From contig NC_021915.1 of assembly GCF_000442645.1 (NCBI RefSeq), positions 1,178,001 through 1,242,000 on the forward strand: a stretch of DNA of 64,000 nt. Reading direction: 5' to 3'. Position numbers and translations under genes: made by a program. The notes beneath the pieces are model-generated. The model saw only the letters and a list, made by a program, of their open reading frames with translations. It did not search any database and was not told the DNA's origin. Positions 50,643 through 59,204 of this stretch are shown piece by piece. This stretch comes from Corynebacterium maris DSM 45190. Its GTDB lineage: Bacteria; Actinomycetota; Actinomycetes; Mycobacteriales; Mycobacteriaceae. Every line of letters begins with the position of its first letter. Position 1 is the first letter of the stretch.

Positions 50643-51461
50643 ATGCACGCAGCAAGCCGCGAAGCACTAGCACAGAGCGAGTCCCACGTGGACGAGCTCA
50701 TTGCGGGCGCCGTCGACAAGGTCGCCGTCGCCACCACCGTCGGCACGGACCTGTTCGTGGTCGTCGACCGTCTCGACGCGGAGCGCTCCCTGCGCATCGC
50801 CGTCGCCGACGTGTCGTACGAGCCGCAGCAGCGCGCGGGCATCATCGGCCAGGTCTTCGAGGGCAAGGTCTCCGAGTCCAGCATCGCTGTGCTCGAAGAG
50901 GCCGCGTCCAAGAAGTGGTCGACGCCGCGTGAGTTCCGTACCGGACTGGTCTCGCTCGGTCGCCGCGCACTCTTGCGCGCCGCTGAGGCACAGGGACAGC
51001 TCGAGCAGGTCGAAGAAGAACTCTTCCGCCTCTCGCGCATCCTGGACCGCGAACCGCAGCTGACTCAGCTGCTGTCCGACGGCGCCACCGAGACCAACCA
51101 GAAGCGCGGTCTGTTGGCTAACGTGCTCTACGGGAAGGTGACCATGATTACCGAGGCGCTCGCGCTGCAGGTGATCGGTCGCCCCGAGCACAACCCGATC
51201 GACGACATCGCCAACCTCGCGGAGCGCGCAGCCCAGCTGCGTGACCGCACGGTTGCCCGGGTCGTCAGCGCAGTTGAGCTGAATGAGGGCCAGCAGGCGG
51301 CACTCGCCGAAAAGCTGGGACAGATTTACGGTCGTGAGATGTCCATCCACTCTGAGGTCGACCCCAGCCTCCTCGGTGGCATGATCATCCGCTCCGGCCA
51401 CGAGGTCATCGACGGATCCACCCAGGGCAAACTCGCCCGGATGCGTTCGACCCTCGCGTAA
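50643..51461 (+). CDS. atpH: F1Fo ATP synthase subunit delta
   Basis: Links the b-subunit stalk to the top of the F1 head. Actinobacterial delta subunits are longer (about 270 aa) than the E. coli form (177 aa) because of an N-terminal extension, and this one has 272 residues. The C-terminal IHSEVDPSLLGGMIIRSG is the conserved OSCP/delta signature. It begins 5 bp after atpF. The ribosome-binding site is weak, so coupling is likely. Confidence 0.95.
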   Translation: MHAASREALAQSESHVDELIAGAVDKVAVATTVGTDLFVVVDRLDAERSLRIAVADVSYEPQQRAGIIGQVFEGKVSESSIAVLEEAASKKWSTPREFRTGLVSLGRRALLRAAEAQGQLEQVEEELFRLSRILDREPQLTQLLSDGATETNQKRGLLANVLYGKVTMITEALALQVIGRPEHNPIDDIANLAERAAQLRDRTVARVVSAVELNEGQQAALAEKLGQIYGREMSIHSEVDPSLLGGMIIRSGHEVIDGSTQGKLARMRSTLA

Positions 51462-51522
51462 CGGAAACGACCCTTTGATAAGAAGAAAATTGCTGGAAGA
51501 ATCAACCGAGAGCAGGAAGAAC

Positions 51523-53163
<1,641 letters not shown>

Positions 53164-53223
53164 GAGCGAGACGCTCATATTTCGACATCCATCACAAGAT
53201 AAAGAAGGGAGGACGAGTCGACA

Positions 53224-54204
53224 ATGGCAACACTTCGCGAAACACGCGACCGCATCAGGTCCGTGAATTCGACCAAGAAGATCACCAAGGCGCAGGAGCT
53301 GATCGCTACCTCGCGCATCACCAAGGCGCAGCAGCGCGTGGAGGCCACCCAGCCTTACGCCGCTGAGCTCAGGGACGTGATGTCTCGTCTGGCGGAAGCC
53401 AGCTCGCTGGATCACCCGATGCTCCGCGAGCGGGACAACGCCAAGGTCGCGGCCGTGCTGGTGGTCACCTCTGACCGTGGCATGTGCGGCGGCTACAACA
53501 ACAACGTCCTGAAGCGTGCGCACGAGCTCGAGGAGATGCTCACCCAGACCGGCCACGACGTCGTTCGTTACGTCACGGGCAAGAAGGGCGTGGGGTACCT
53601 CGACTTCCGCGAGCTCGAGGTCGCGGGAGCCTGGACCGGGTTCTCCGAGACCCCGACCTGGGACGGCACCCACGACGTCCGTCACCACCTGATCGACGGA
53701 TTCCTCGCGGGATCCGACGATGAGGCGAAATGGCGGGACGGCCTCAACGCCCCGGAGGGCCAGCCCATCCGTGGCTTCGACCAGGTGCACGTCGTGTACA
53801 CCGAGTTCGAATCGATGCTGAGCCAGGTTCCGCGTGTGCAGCAGCTGCTGCCCATCGAGATCGCTTACGAGGACGACGAGTTCAATCCTCCGGGGATGAA
53901 GGAATCCACCGGCGACGGCGACATTTCGTCGGACATGGATTTCGAACCGGATCCGGACACGTTGCTCGACGCTCTGCTTCCGCAGTACTTCTCGCGGACG
54001 CTTTACCAGATCTACCTGGAGTCCTCGGCGAGTGAGTTGGCGGCCCGTCGCAACGCGATGAAGTCGGCCACCGACAACGCCACGGATCTGGTCAATGACC
54101 TGACCCGTATCGCGAACCAGGCCCGTCAGGCACAGATCACCCAGGAAATCACAGAGATTATCAGCGGCGCTGGCGCGCTGTCCGATAGCGGAGAAAGTGA
54201 CTAA
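53224..54204 (+). CDS. atpG: F1Fo ATP synthase subunit gamma
   Basis: Central rotor shaft. Of 326 residues, the N-terminal helix (RDRIRSVNSTKKITKAQELI) and C-terminal helix (ARRNAMKSATDNATDLVNDL) form the coiled coil inside the alpha-beta hexamer. The Rossmann-like domain starts at VVTSDRGMCGGYNNN. The protein is longer than the E. coli form (287 aa). An acidic insert around residues 220-250 (EDDEFNPPGMKES onward) accounts for much of the difference and may be a genus-specific regulatory loop. AGGGAGGA precedes the ATG. Confidence 0.96.
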   Translation: MATLRETRDRIRSVNSTKKITKAQELIATSRITKAQQRVEATQPYAAELRDVMSRLAEASSLDHPMLRERDNAKVAAVLVVTSDRGMCGGYNNNVLKRAHELEEMLTQTGHDVVRYVTGKKGVGYLDFRELEVAGAWTGFSETPTWDGTHDVRHHLIDGFLAGSDDEAKWRDGLNAPEGQPIRGFDQVHVVYTEFESMLSQVPRVQQLLPIEIAYEDDEFNPPGMKESTGDGDISSDMDFEPDPDTLLDALLPQYFSRTLYQIYLESSASELAARRNAMKSATDNATDLVNDLTRIANQARQAQITQEITEIISGAGALSDSGESD

Positions 54205-54207
54205 ACA

Positions 54208-55653
54208 ATGACTACAGCTCTGAATGAGCGCAGCGATCAGCAGACCAAGTCTGCCGGCCGCGTTGTGCGCGTCATCGGTGCCGTCGTCGACGTGGAATTC
54301 CCGCGTGGCGAGCTCCCGGCACTGTACAACGCACTGCACGTCGAGGTGTCCCTCGAAGCAGTGGCAAAGACCATCACGCTCGAGGTCGCCCAGTTCCTGG
54401 GTGACAACCTCGTGCGCACCATCGCGATGGCCCCGACTGACGGCATGGTCCGCGGCGCCGATGTCGTCGACACCGGCGCCCCGATCTCCGTCCCGGTCGG
54501 CGACGTGGTCAAGGGCCACGTGTTCAACGCTCTGGGCGACTGCCTGGATGAGCCGGGCCTGGGCCGCGACGGCGAGCAGTGGGGCATCCACCGCGACCCG
54601 CCGCCGTTCTCCGAGCTCGAGGGCAAGACCGAGATTCTGGAAACCGGCATCAAGGTCATCGACCTGCTGACCCCGTACGTCAAGGGCGGCAAGATCGGCC
54701 TCTTCGGCGGCGCCGGTGTGGGCAAGACCGTTCTGATCCAGGAAATGATCACCCGTATCGCCAAGGAGTTCGCCGGTACCTCGGTGTTCGCCGGCGTCGG
54801 TGAGCGTACCCGTGAGGGCACCGACCTCTTCCTCGAGATGGAAGAGATGGGCGTTCTCCAGGACACCGCACTCGTGTTCGGCCAGATGGATGAGCCGCCG
54901 GGAGTCCGTATGCGCGTCGCGCTGTCCGGCCTGACCATGGCCGAGTACTTCCGCGACGTCCAGGACCAGGACGTGCTGCTGTTCATCGACAACATCTTCC
55001 GTTTCACTCAGGCAGGTCAGGAGGTGTCCACGCTGCTCGGCCGCATGCCGTCCGCCGTGGGTTACCAGCCGACCCTGGCTGACGAGATGGGTGTGCTGCA
55101 GGAGCGAATCACCTCCACCAAGGGCCGTTCGATCACCTCGCTGCAGGCCGTCTACGTCCCGGCCGACGACTACACTGACCCGGCTCCGGCGACGACCTTC
55201 GCCCACCTGGATGCGACCACCGAGCTGGACCGCTCCATCGCGTCGAAGGGTATTTACCCGGCAGTGAACCCGCTGACCTCGACCTCCCGTATCCTCGAGC
55301 CGTCGATCGTCGGCGAGAAGCACTACGAGGTCGCTCAGCGCGTCATCGGTATCCTGCAGAAGAACAAGGAGCTGCAGGACATCATCGCCATCCTGGGCAT
55401 GGACGAGCTGGGCGAAGAGGACAAGCTGACCGTCCAGCGCGCCCGCCGCATCCAGCAGTTCCTGGGCCAGAACTTCTTCGTCGCGAAGAAGTTCACCGGC
55501 GACGAGGGCTCCTACGTCCCGCTGACCGAGACCGTCGAGGCTTTCGAGCGCATCGCCAACGGCGAATACGACCACTACCCGGAGCAGGCCTTCAACAGCC
55601 TGGGTGGCCTGGACGACGTCGAGGCCGCGTACAAGAAGCTGACCGGAAAGTAG
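54208..55653 (+). CDS. atpD: F1Fo ATP synthase subunit beta
   Basis: Catalytic subunit that makes ATP. The 481-residue protein has Walker A GGAGVGKTVLIQEM, the catalytic glutamate in VGERTREG, Walker B DVLLFIDNIFRF and the beta signature PAVNPLTSTSRIL. It begins 3 bp after the gamma stop. The DELSEED-type lever reads MDELGEEDKL. Everything required for catalysis is intact. Confidence 0.98.
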   Translation: MTTALNERSDQQTKSAGRVVRVIGAVVDVEFPRGELPALYNALHVEVSLEAVAKTITLEVAQFLGDNLVRTIAMAPTDGMVRGADVVDTGAPISVPVGDVVKGHVFNALGDCLDEPGLGRDGEQWGIHRDPPPFSELEGKTEILETGIKVIDLLTPYVKGGKIGLFGGAGVGKTVLIQEMITRIAKEFAGTSVFAGVGERTREGTDLFLEMEEMGVLQDTALVFGQMDEPPGVRMRVALSGLTMAEYFRDVQDQDVLLFIDNIFRFTQAGQEVSTLLGRMPSAVGYQPTLADEMGVLQERITSTKGRSITSLQAVYVPADDYTDPAPATTFAHLDATTELDRSIASKGIYPAVNPLTSTSRILEPSIVGEKHYEVAQRVIGILQKNKELQDIIAILGMDELGEEDKLTVQRARRIQQFLGQNFFVAKKFTGDEGSYVPLTETVEAFERIANGEYDHYPEQAFNSLGGLDDVEAAYKKLTGK

Positions 55654-55663
55654 GGAGGCGCAC

Positions 55664-56038
55664 ATGGCTGAATTCACCGTTCAACTGGTCTCCGTGGAGC
55701 GCCGGCTGTGGTCCGGAGAGGCGACCATGGTCACCGCCCAGACCACCGAGGGTGAGATCGGCGTGCTGCCCGGTCACGAGCCGCTGCTCGGCCAGCTGGT
55801 CGACGCCGGCGTGGTGACCATCACCCAGGCTGACGGCGAGAAGCTCGTCGCAGCCGTGCAGGGTGGCTACCTCTCCGTCTCCACCGACAAGGTGACCGTC
55901 CTCGCGGACCACGCCGTGTGGGCCGATGAGGTTGACTCCGCCGCCGCCGAAATCGCCAGCCGCGATTCCGACGACGAGGTGGCCCAGTCCCGCGCTATCG
56001 CCGGGCTGCGCGCCATCGAGCGTAAGGCCGGGGTCTAA
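55664..56038 (+). CDS. atpC: F1Fo ATP synthase subunit epsilon
   Basis: Rotor subunit that can inhibit ATP hydrolysis. The 124-residue protein has the N-terminal beta-sandwich (FTVQLVSVERRLWSGEA, QTTEGEIGVLPGHEPLL) and only a shortened C-terminal helical part, as in other mycolic-acid bacteria. GGGAGG lies 6 nt before the ATG. It is the last gene of the operon and is followed by a strong terminator. Confidence 0.96.
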   Translation: MAEFTVQLVSVERRLWSGEATMVTAQTTEGEIGVLPGHEPLLGQLVDAGVVTITQADGEKLVAAVQGGYLSVSTDKVTVLADHAVWADEVDSAAAEIASRDSDDEVAQSRAIAGLRAIERKAGV

Positions 56039-56084
56039 GAGGGACGCACAAGGGCGGCCTCGGCTGCTCGCTGCTCTTCGACGT

Positions 56085-56129
56085 GCCGACGCCTGCCGCA
56101 CCAGATCATTTGGTGCGGCAGGCGTCGGC
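56085..56129 (+). terminator. Terminator of the atp operon
   Basis: A perfect 19-bp stem starting GCCGACGCCTGCC encloses a 7-nt loop (GATCATT) and is followed by TTTTTCG. It is the strongest hairpin in the window. Confidence 0.95.
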
Positions 56130-56153
56130 TTTTTCGTCTCCGACCTGCTCTTT

Positions 56154-56169
56154 TGTGTCATATGACACA
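56154..56169. promoter_or_regulatory. Perfect 16-bp palindrome TGTGTCATATGACACA
   Basis: TGTG-N8-CACA matches the outer half-sites of the corynebacterial cAMP-dependent regulator GlxR (TGTGANNTANNTCACA), although positions 5 and 12 differ. It lies about 55 bp upstream of the TAGGAT box that probably serves the DUF2550 gene, a possible activator position. Confidence 0.5.
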
Positions 56170-56272
56170 CTGTGTTGTCTGGCGTGACCTGCGCGCAGGC
56201 TATCGCTTCCCGGTGCTTAAACGACTAGGATGATGACCTAACATTGCGTCGGCCGAAGGGACAAGCGGTTAC

Positions 56273-56734
56273 ATGGAATGGTTGGTGTGGGGTATCGCCT
56301 TGCTGGGTGTGGCGGCCCTGCTCCTGGCTGCGTGGCGTTTTTTCACTCTGCGTTCCACCGGCACCGCCGTCGTATTGCGCGAACTCCCGGGGACCGTCGG
56401 CGACTGGCGTCACGGCACTCTGCGGTATAACGGCGATGACCTCCAGTTCTACAAACTGCGTTCACTGTCGCCGTCCGCAGACCGGGTCTTCGGCCGCACC
56501 CGCGCCACCTTCAATGGCCACCGCCGCCCGAAAGACGAGGATCTGAAGCTGCTGGAGGAAAACGGCATCATCGTCCAGGTCTCGGTGGGCGGCTCAGAAT
56601 TCGAGTTCGCCCTTGATTCCCGTGGCGCGATGGCCCTGATCGCCTGGATCGAAGCCGCCCCCAGCTCGCGACAGGAACGCACCGACCACAATCGGTTGTT
56701 GAACAAGATCACCCGTAATCAGGAGCGCAGATAG
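56273..56734 (+). CDS. DUF2550 family membrane-anchored protein
   Basis: A 153-residue protein with one N-terminal helix (residues 2-22, WLVWGIALLGVAALLLAAW) and a soluble domain. RELPGTVGDWRHGTLRYNGDDLQFYKLRSL is split here as the conserved DUF2550 start; it may be a PH-like fold. Function is unknown. The gene commonly lies between atpC and nucS in corynebacteria and mycobacteria. TAGGAT at 56226-56231 is a probable -10, and GAAGGGAC precedes the ATG. The stop is 21 bp before nucS. Confidence 0.85.
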   Translation: MEWLVWGIALLGVAALLLAAWRFFTLRSTGTAVVLRELPGTVGDWRHGTLRYNGDDLQFYKLRSLSPSADRVFGRTRATFNGHRRPKDEDLKLLEENGIIVQVSVGGSEFEFALDSRGAMALIAWIEAAPSSRQERTDHNRLLNKITRNQERR

Positions 56735-56742
56735 CCACGGGT

Positions 56743-56748
56743 TAGGGT
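56743..56748 (+). promoter_or_regulatory. -10 box for leaderless nucS
   Basis: TAGGGT ends 7 nt before ATG 56756. GGAAGG also lies in that gap but is too close for a normal ribosome-binding site. Confidence 0.45.
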
Positions 56749-56755
56749 GGAAGGC

Positions 56756-57448
56756 ATGCGTCTCGTCATTGCCCGCTGCTCCGTCGACTACATCGGTCGA
56801 CTTGATGCCCACCTGCCCATGGCGGATCGTCTGATCATGGTCAAGGCCGACGGTTCGGTCTCCGTTCATGCCGACGACCGGGCCTACAAGCCGTTGAACT
56901 GGATGACCCCGCCGTGCACCGTCACGGAAACTCCGATCGCCGACATGGACGGCGACGACACCGGAGAGATGCTGTGGGTGGTGGAAAATTCCAAGGGAGA
57001 GCAGCTGCGCATCACCATCGCGGAGCTGCATCACGAAAAGAGCTTTGACCTCGGCGTGGATCCGGGTCTGGTCAAAGACGGGGTGGAGGCACATCTGCAG
57101 GAACTGCTGGCTGAGCACATCACCACGTTGGGCGAAGGGTACCGGCTGGTGCGCCGCGAGTATCCGACGGCGATCGGCCCGGTCGACATCATGGCCCGCG
57201 ACTCCGAGGGCAAGGCCGTCGCCATCGAGGTCAAGCGCCGCGGCGGCATCGACGGCGTCGAGCAGCTGACGCGCTACTTGGATCTGCTCAACCGGGATGA
57301 GCTGCTCGCCCCGGTCACCGGCGTGTTCGCTGCCCAAGAGATCAAGCCGCAGGCCCGCACCCTGGCCGAAGACCGGGGCATCAGGTGCGTCCTCCTGGAT
57401 TATCAGGAGCTGCGCGGCATCGAATCCGACGAACTGCGGTTGTTCTGA
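56756..57448 (+). CDS. nucS: Mismatch-specific endonuclease NucS
   Basis: Non-canonical mismatch repair nuclease of actinobacteria and archaea, replacing MutS/MutL; it cuts both strands at G-T, G-G and T-T mismatches. The 230-residue protein has the N-terminal DNA-binding domain (MRLVIARCSVDYIGRL) and a RecB-like nuclease domain with GPVDIMARDSEGKAVAIEVKRR supplying the catalytic D-EVK residues (split from the next segment). The C-terminus DELRLF is a beta-clamp-binding motif. ATG 56756 fits the family N-terminus and a leaderless start. The stop overlaps the next gene (TGATG). Confidence 0.95.
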   Translation: MRLVIARCSVDYIGRLDAHLPMADRLIMVKADGSVSVHADDRAYKPLNWMTPPCTVTETPIADMDGDDTGEMLWVVENSKGEQLRITIAELHHEKSFDLGVDPGLVKDGVEAHLQELLAEHITTLGEGYRLVRREYPTAIGPVDIMARDSEGKAVAIEVKRRGGIDGVEQLTRYLDLLNRDELLAPVTGVFAAQEIKPQARTLAEDRGIRCVLLDYQELRGIESDELRLF

Positions 57449-57732
57449 TGGGGCGGAAGAATCGTCGTCACCGACCCACGCTCCGCGCGCTGCCGAAGGA
57501 TGGATCCTCGTTTTACGGCACCCAGGAGACCGAGGGGCCACGGTGGGCGTTTGGGGAGACCTACCTGTTTCGCCACATGGGCGCTTCTGCGGCCCGGAAG
57601 TTCTACCTGTGCCCGGGCTGCAATCAGAACATCCCGCCGGGCGTCGCCCACATCGTCGCCTGGCCGAAGGAATATGGTGGCGGGGCAGACGACAGGCGCC
57701 ATTGGCACCGCGGGTGCTGGGATCGCCGTTAG
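57448..57732 (+). CDS. Small Cys/His protein coupled to nucS
   Basis: A 94-residue basic protein of unknown function. The N-terminus is Arg-rich (MGRKNRRHRPTLRAL). The second half has a pattern that can bind zinc and recalls HNH or zinc-ribbon proteins: YLCPGCNQNIPPGVAHIVAW followed by RHWHRGCW, that is C-x2-C, H, H-x-H-x3-C-type spacing. The ATG overlaps the nucS stop, so the two are translationally coupled. A DNA-related role alongside NucS is an inference. Homologues are often labelled ATP/GTP-binding in actinobacteria, but no P-loop is visible. Confidence 0.75.
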   Translation: MGRKNRRHRPTLRALPKDGSSFYGTQETEGPRWAFGETYLFRHMGASAARKFYLCPGCNQNIPPGVAHIVAWPKEYGGGADDRRHWHRGCWDRR

Positions 57733-57769
57733 CGAACGCCCGGCAGCACCGTCTTCCGGGTTTTCTGAT

Positions 57770-57775
57770 TAGCCT
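57770..57775 (+). promoter_or_regulatory. -10 box for leaderless MTH1187-type gene
   Basis: TAGCCT ends 7 nt before ATG 57783, with GGTGGG between. Leaderless initiation is the simplest reading. Confidence 0.4.
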
Positions 57776-57782
57776 GGTGGGT

Positions 57783-58100
57783 ATGATTATCGCTTTTTCA
57801 GTGGCGCCGACGGTTACCGAAACCCCGAACGCCGAAATGTCCGAAGCAGTCGCTGAGGCGGTCCGAATCGTCCGTGATTCCGGGCTGCCCAATGAAACCA
57901 ACGCCATGTTCACTCTCGTGGAAGGGGAGTGGGACGAGGTTTTTGACGTGGTCAAGCGGGCCACAGAGGCAGTCATGGCGGTGTCCCCGCGCGTCTCGCT
58001 GGTGGTGAAGGCCGATATTCGGCCGGGCTATCCGAACCAGCTCTCCCAGAAGGTCGATTCCCTGGAAGAACACTTCCCTGAGAACGGAGGCGAGAAGTAA
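57783..58100 (+). CDS. MTH1187/YqgV family thiamine-binding-type protein
   Basis: A 105-residue ferredoxin-like-fold protein of the MTH1187 (DUF77) family. MIIAFSVAPTVTE, the NAMFTLVEGEWDEVFDVVKRA segment and a C-terminal VKADIRPGYPNQLSQKVDSLEE are typical. Members bind thiamine or its derivatives in other bacteria, but their physiological role is unclear. An upstream in-frame start would lack the conserved beta strand at the N-terminus. Its stop is directly followed by the ATG of the thioredoxin-fold gene. Confidence 0.85.
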   Translation: MIIAFSVAPTVTETPNAEMSEAVAEAVRIVRDSGLPNETNAMFTLVEGEWDEVFDVVKRATEAVMAVSPRVSLVVKADIRPGYPNQLSQKVDSLEEHFPENGGEK

Positions 58101-59066
58101 ATGACTGACCCGAACCGTTTCGCCGGTGGCGTGGTGGACCTGGGTGAAGTGAAGGCACGGGCAGAGGCCCGCGCGCAGCGGCAGGCCGCCGCCGGGCCCG
58201 GTGGTGCCGACACAGAGTCGGCCGGGGCGGAGGCCGTGGCCGCGTTTTTCACCGTCACAGAAGAAAATTTCGAGACCGAGGTGCTGCGCCGCTCCATTCA
58301 GGTACCCGTGATCGTGCTGGTCGGCTCCGGGCGTTCCGACGTCAGCGAGGAGCTGAAAGCTGATCTGCGGGAGCTGGCGGAGGCCGGCGGGCTGCAGTTC
58401 CTCGTCGGCTACGTCGACGCGGACGCCACCCCGCAGATCGCCCAGGCCCTGGGGGTGCGCAACCTGCCGACGGTGCTGGCCATCGGCGCGGGCCGTCCGC
58501 TGGCGAATTTCGAGGGCGGGCAACCGCGCGAGAGCCTGCGGCAGTGGGTGGACGCCGTCATCGAGGCCGTCGGCGGACAGCTGCAGGGGCTGCCGCCGGG
58601 CACCGTGCAGGCGGGGGCGGAAGCCGCCGAGCAGGACGCCGAGCCAGCGGAGGATCCTCGTCTGACGCAGGCCACCGAAGCGTTGAACGCCGGTGACTTC
58701 GACGCCGCGATCGCGGTATACGACGAGATGTTGGCGGAAAATCCCGCCGACGCCGAGATCAAGCAGGCCCGCGGCACAGTGGAGTTGCTCAAGCGACTGG
58801 ATCCCGCCAACCGCAGCACGGATGCGCTGCAGGACGCGGAGGATGATCCCGACAACGTGGACAAGCAGTTGGCCGGGGCGGACGCGGAGGTCGTGGCCGG
58901 GGCGCCTGAGCAGGCTTTCGAGCGGCTCTTGGCGACGATGAAGCGCACCACCGGGGACGACAAGGCCCGGGTCAAGGACCGGTTGCTGGAACTGTTCGCT
59001 CTCTTTGAGCCGGCTGATCCCCGGGTCCGGGAGGCCCGCACCAAGTTGGCGTCCGCGCTCTTTTAG
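58101..59066 (+). CDS. CnoX/YbbN-like thioredoxin-fold TPR protein
   Basis: A 321-residue cytoplasmic protein. Residues 45-160 are a thioredoxin fold (FFTVTEENFETEVLRRS, VGYVDADATPQIAQALGVRNLPTVLAI). The CxxC active site is replaced by GSGRSD, so it cannot act as a normal thiol reductase. Residues 190-320 contain TPR-like helices (ATEALNAGDFDAAIAVYDEML). E. coli CnoX has the same layout, protects proteins from chlorine stress and hands them to chaperones, so a holdase role is likely. It abuts the preceding gene (TAAATG) and ends at a shared terminator. Confidence 0.87.
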   Translation: MTDPNRFAGGVVDLGEVKARAEARAQRQAAAGPGGADTESAGAEAVAAFFTVTEENFETEVLRRSIQVPVIVLVGSGRSDVSEELKADLRELAEAGGLQFLVGYVDADATPQIAQALGVRNLPTVLAIGAGRPLANFEGGQPRESLRQWVDAVIEAVGGQLQGLPPGTVQAGAEAAEQDAEPAEDPRLTQATEALNAGDFDAAIAVYDEMLAENPADAEIKQARGTVELLKRLDPANRSTDALQDAEDDPDNVDKQLAGADAEVVAGAPEQAFERLLATMKRTTGDDKARVKDRLLELFALFEPADPRVREARTKLASALF

Positions 59067-59131
59067 TCCAGGGGGCGGGCGTAGTCCGGAAAATCGGGCG
59101 GGGCTGTACCCCAGCTCGATACCGTAACGAC

Positions 59132-59180
59132 GCCGGCCGCCCCACCCCCTGGATGGCGTCCGGGAGGTGGGGCGGCCGGC
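59132..59180. terminator. Bidirectional terminator between convergent genes
   Basis: GCCGGCCGCCCCACC (59132-59146) pairs perfectly with 59166-59180 around a 19-nt loop. It separates the CnoX-like gene from glgB on the other strand. U-tracts are poor on both sides. Confidence 0.75.
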
Positions 59181-59204
59181 ATGGTCTTCAGCGACGCCGC
59201 GGCG

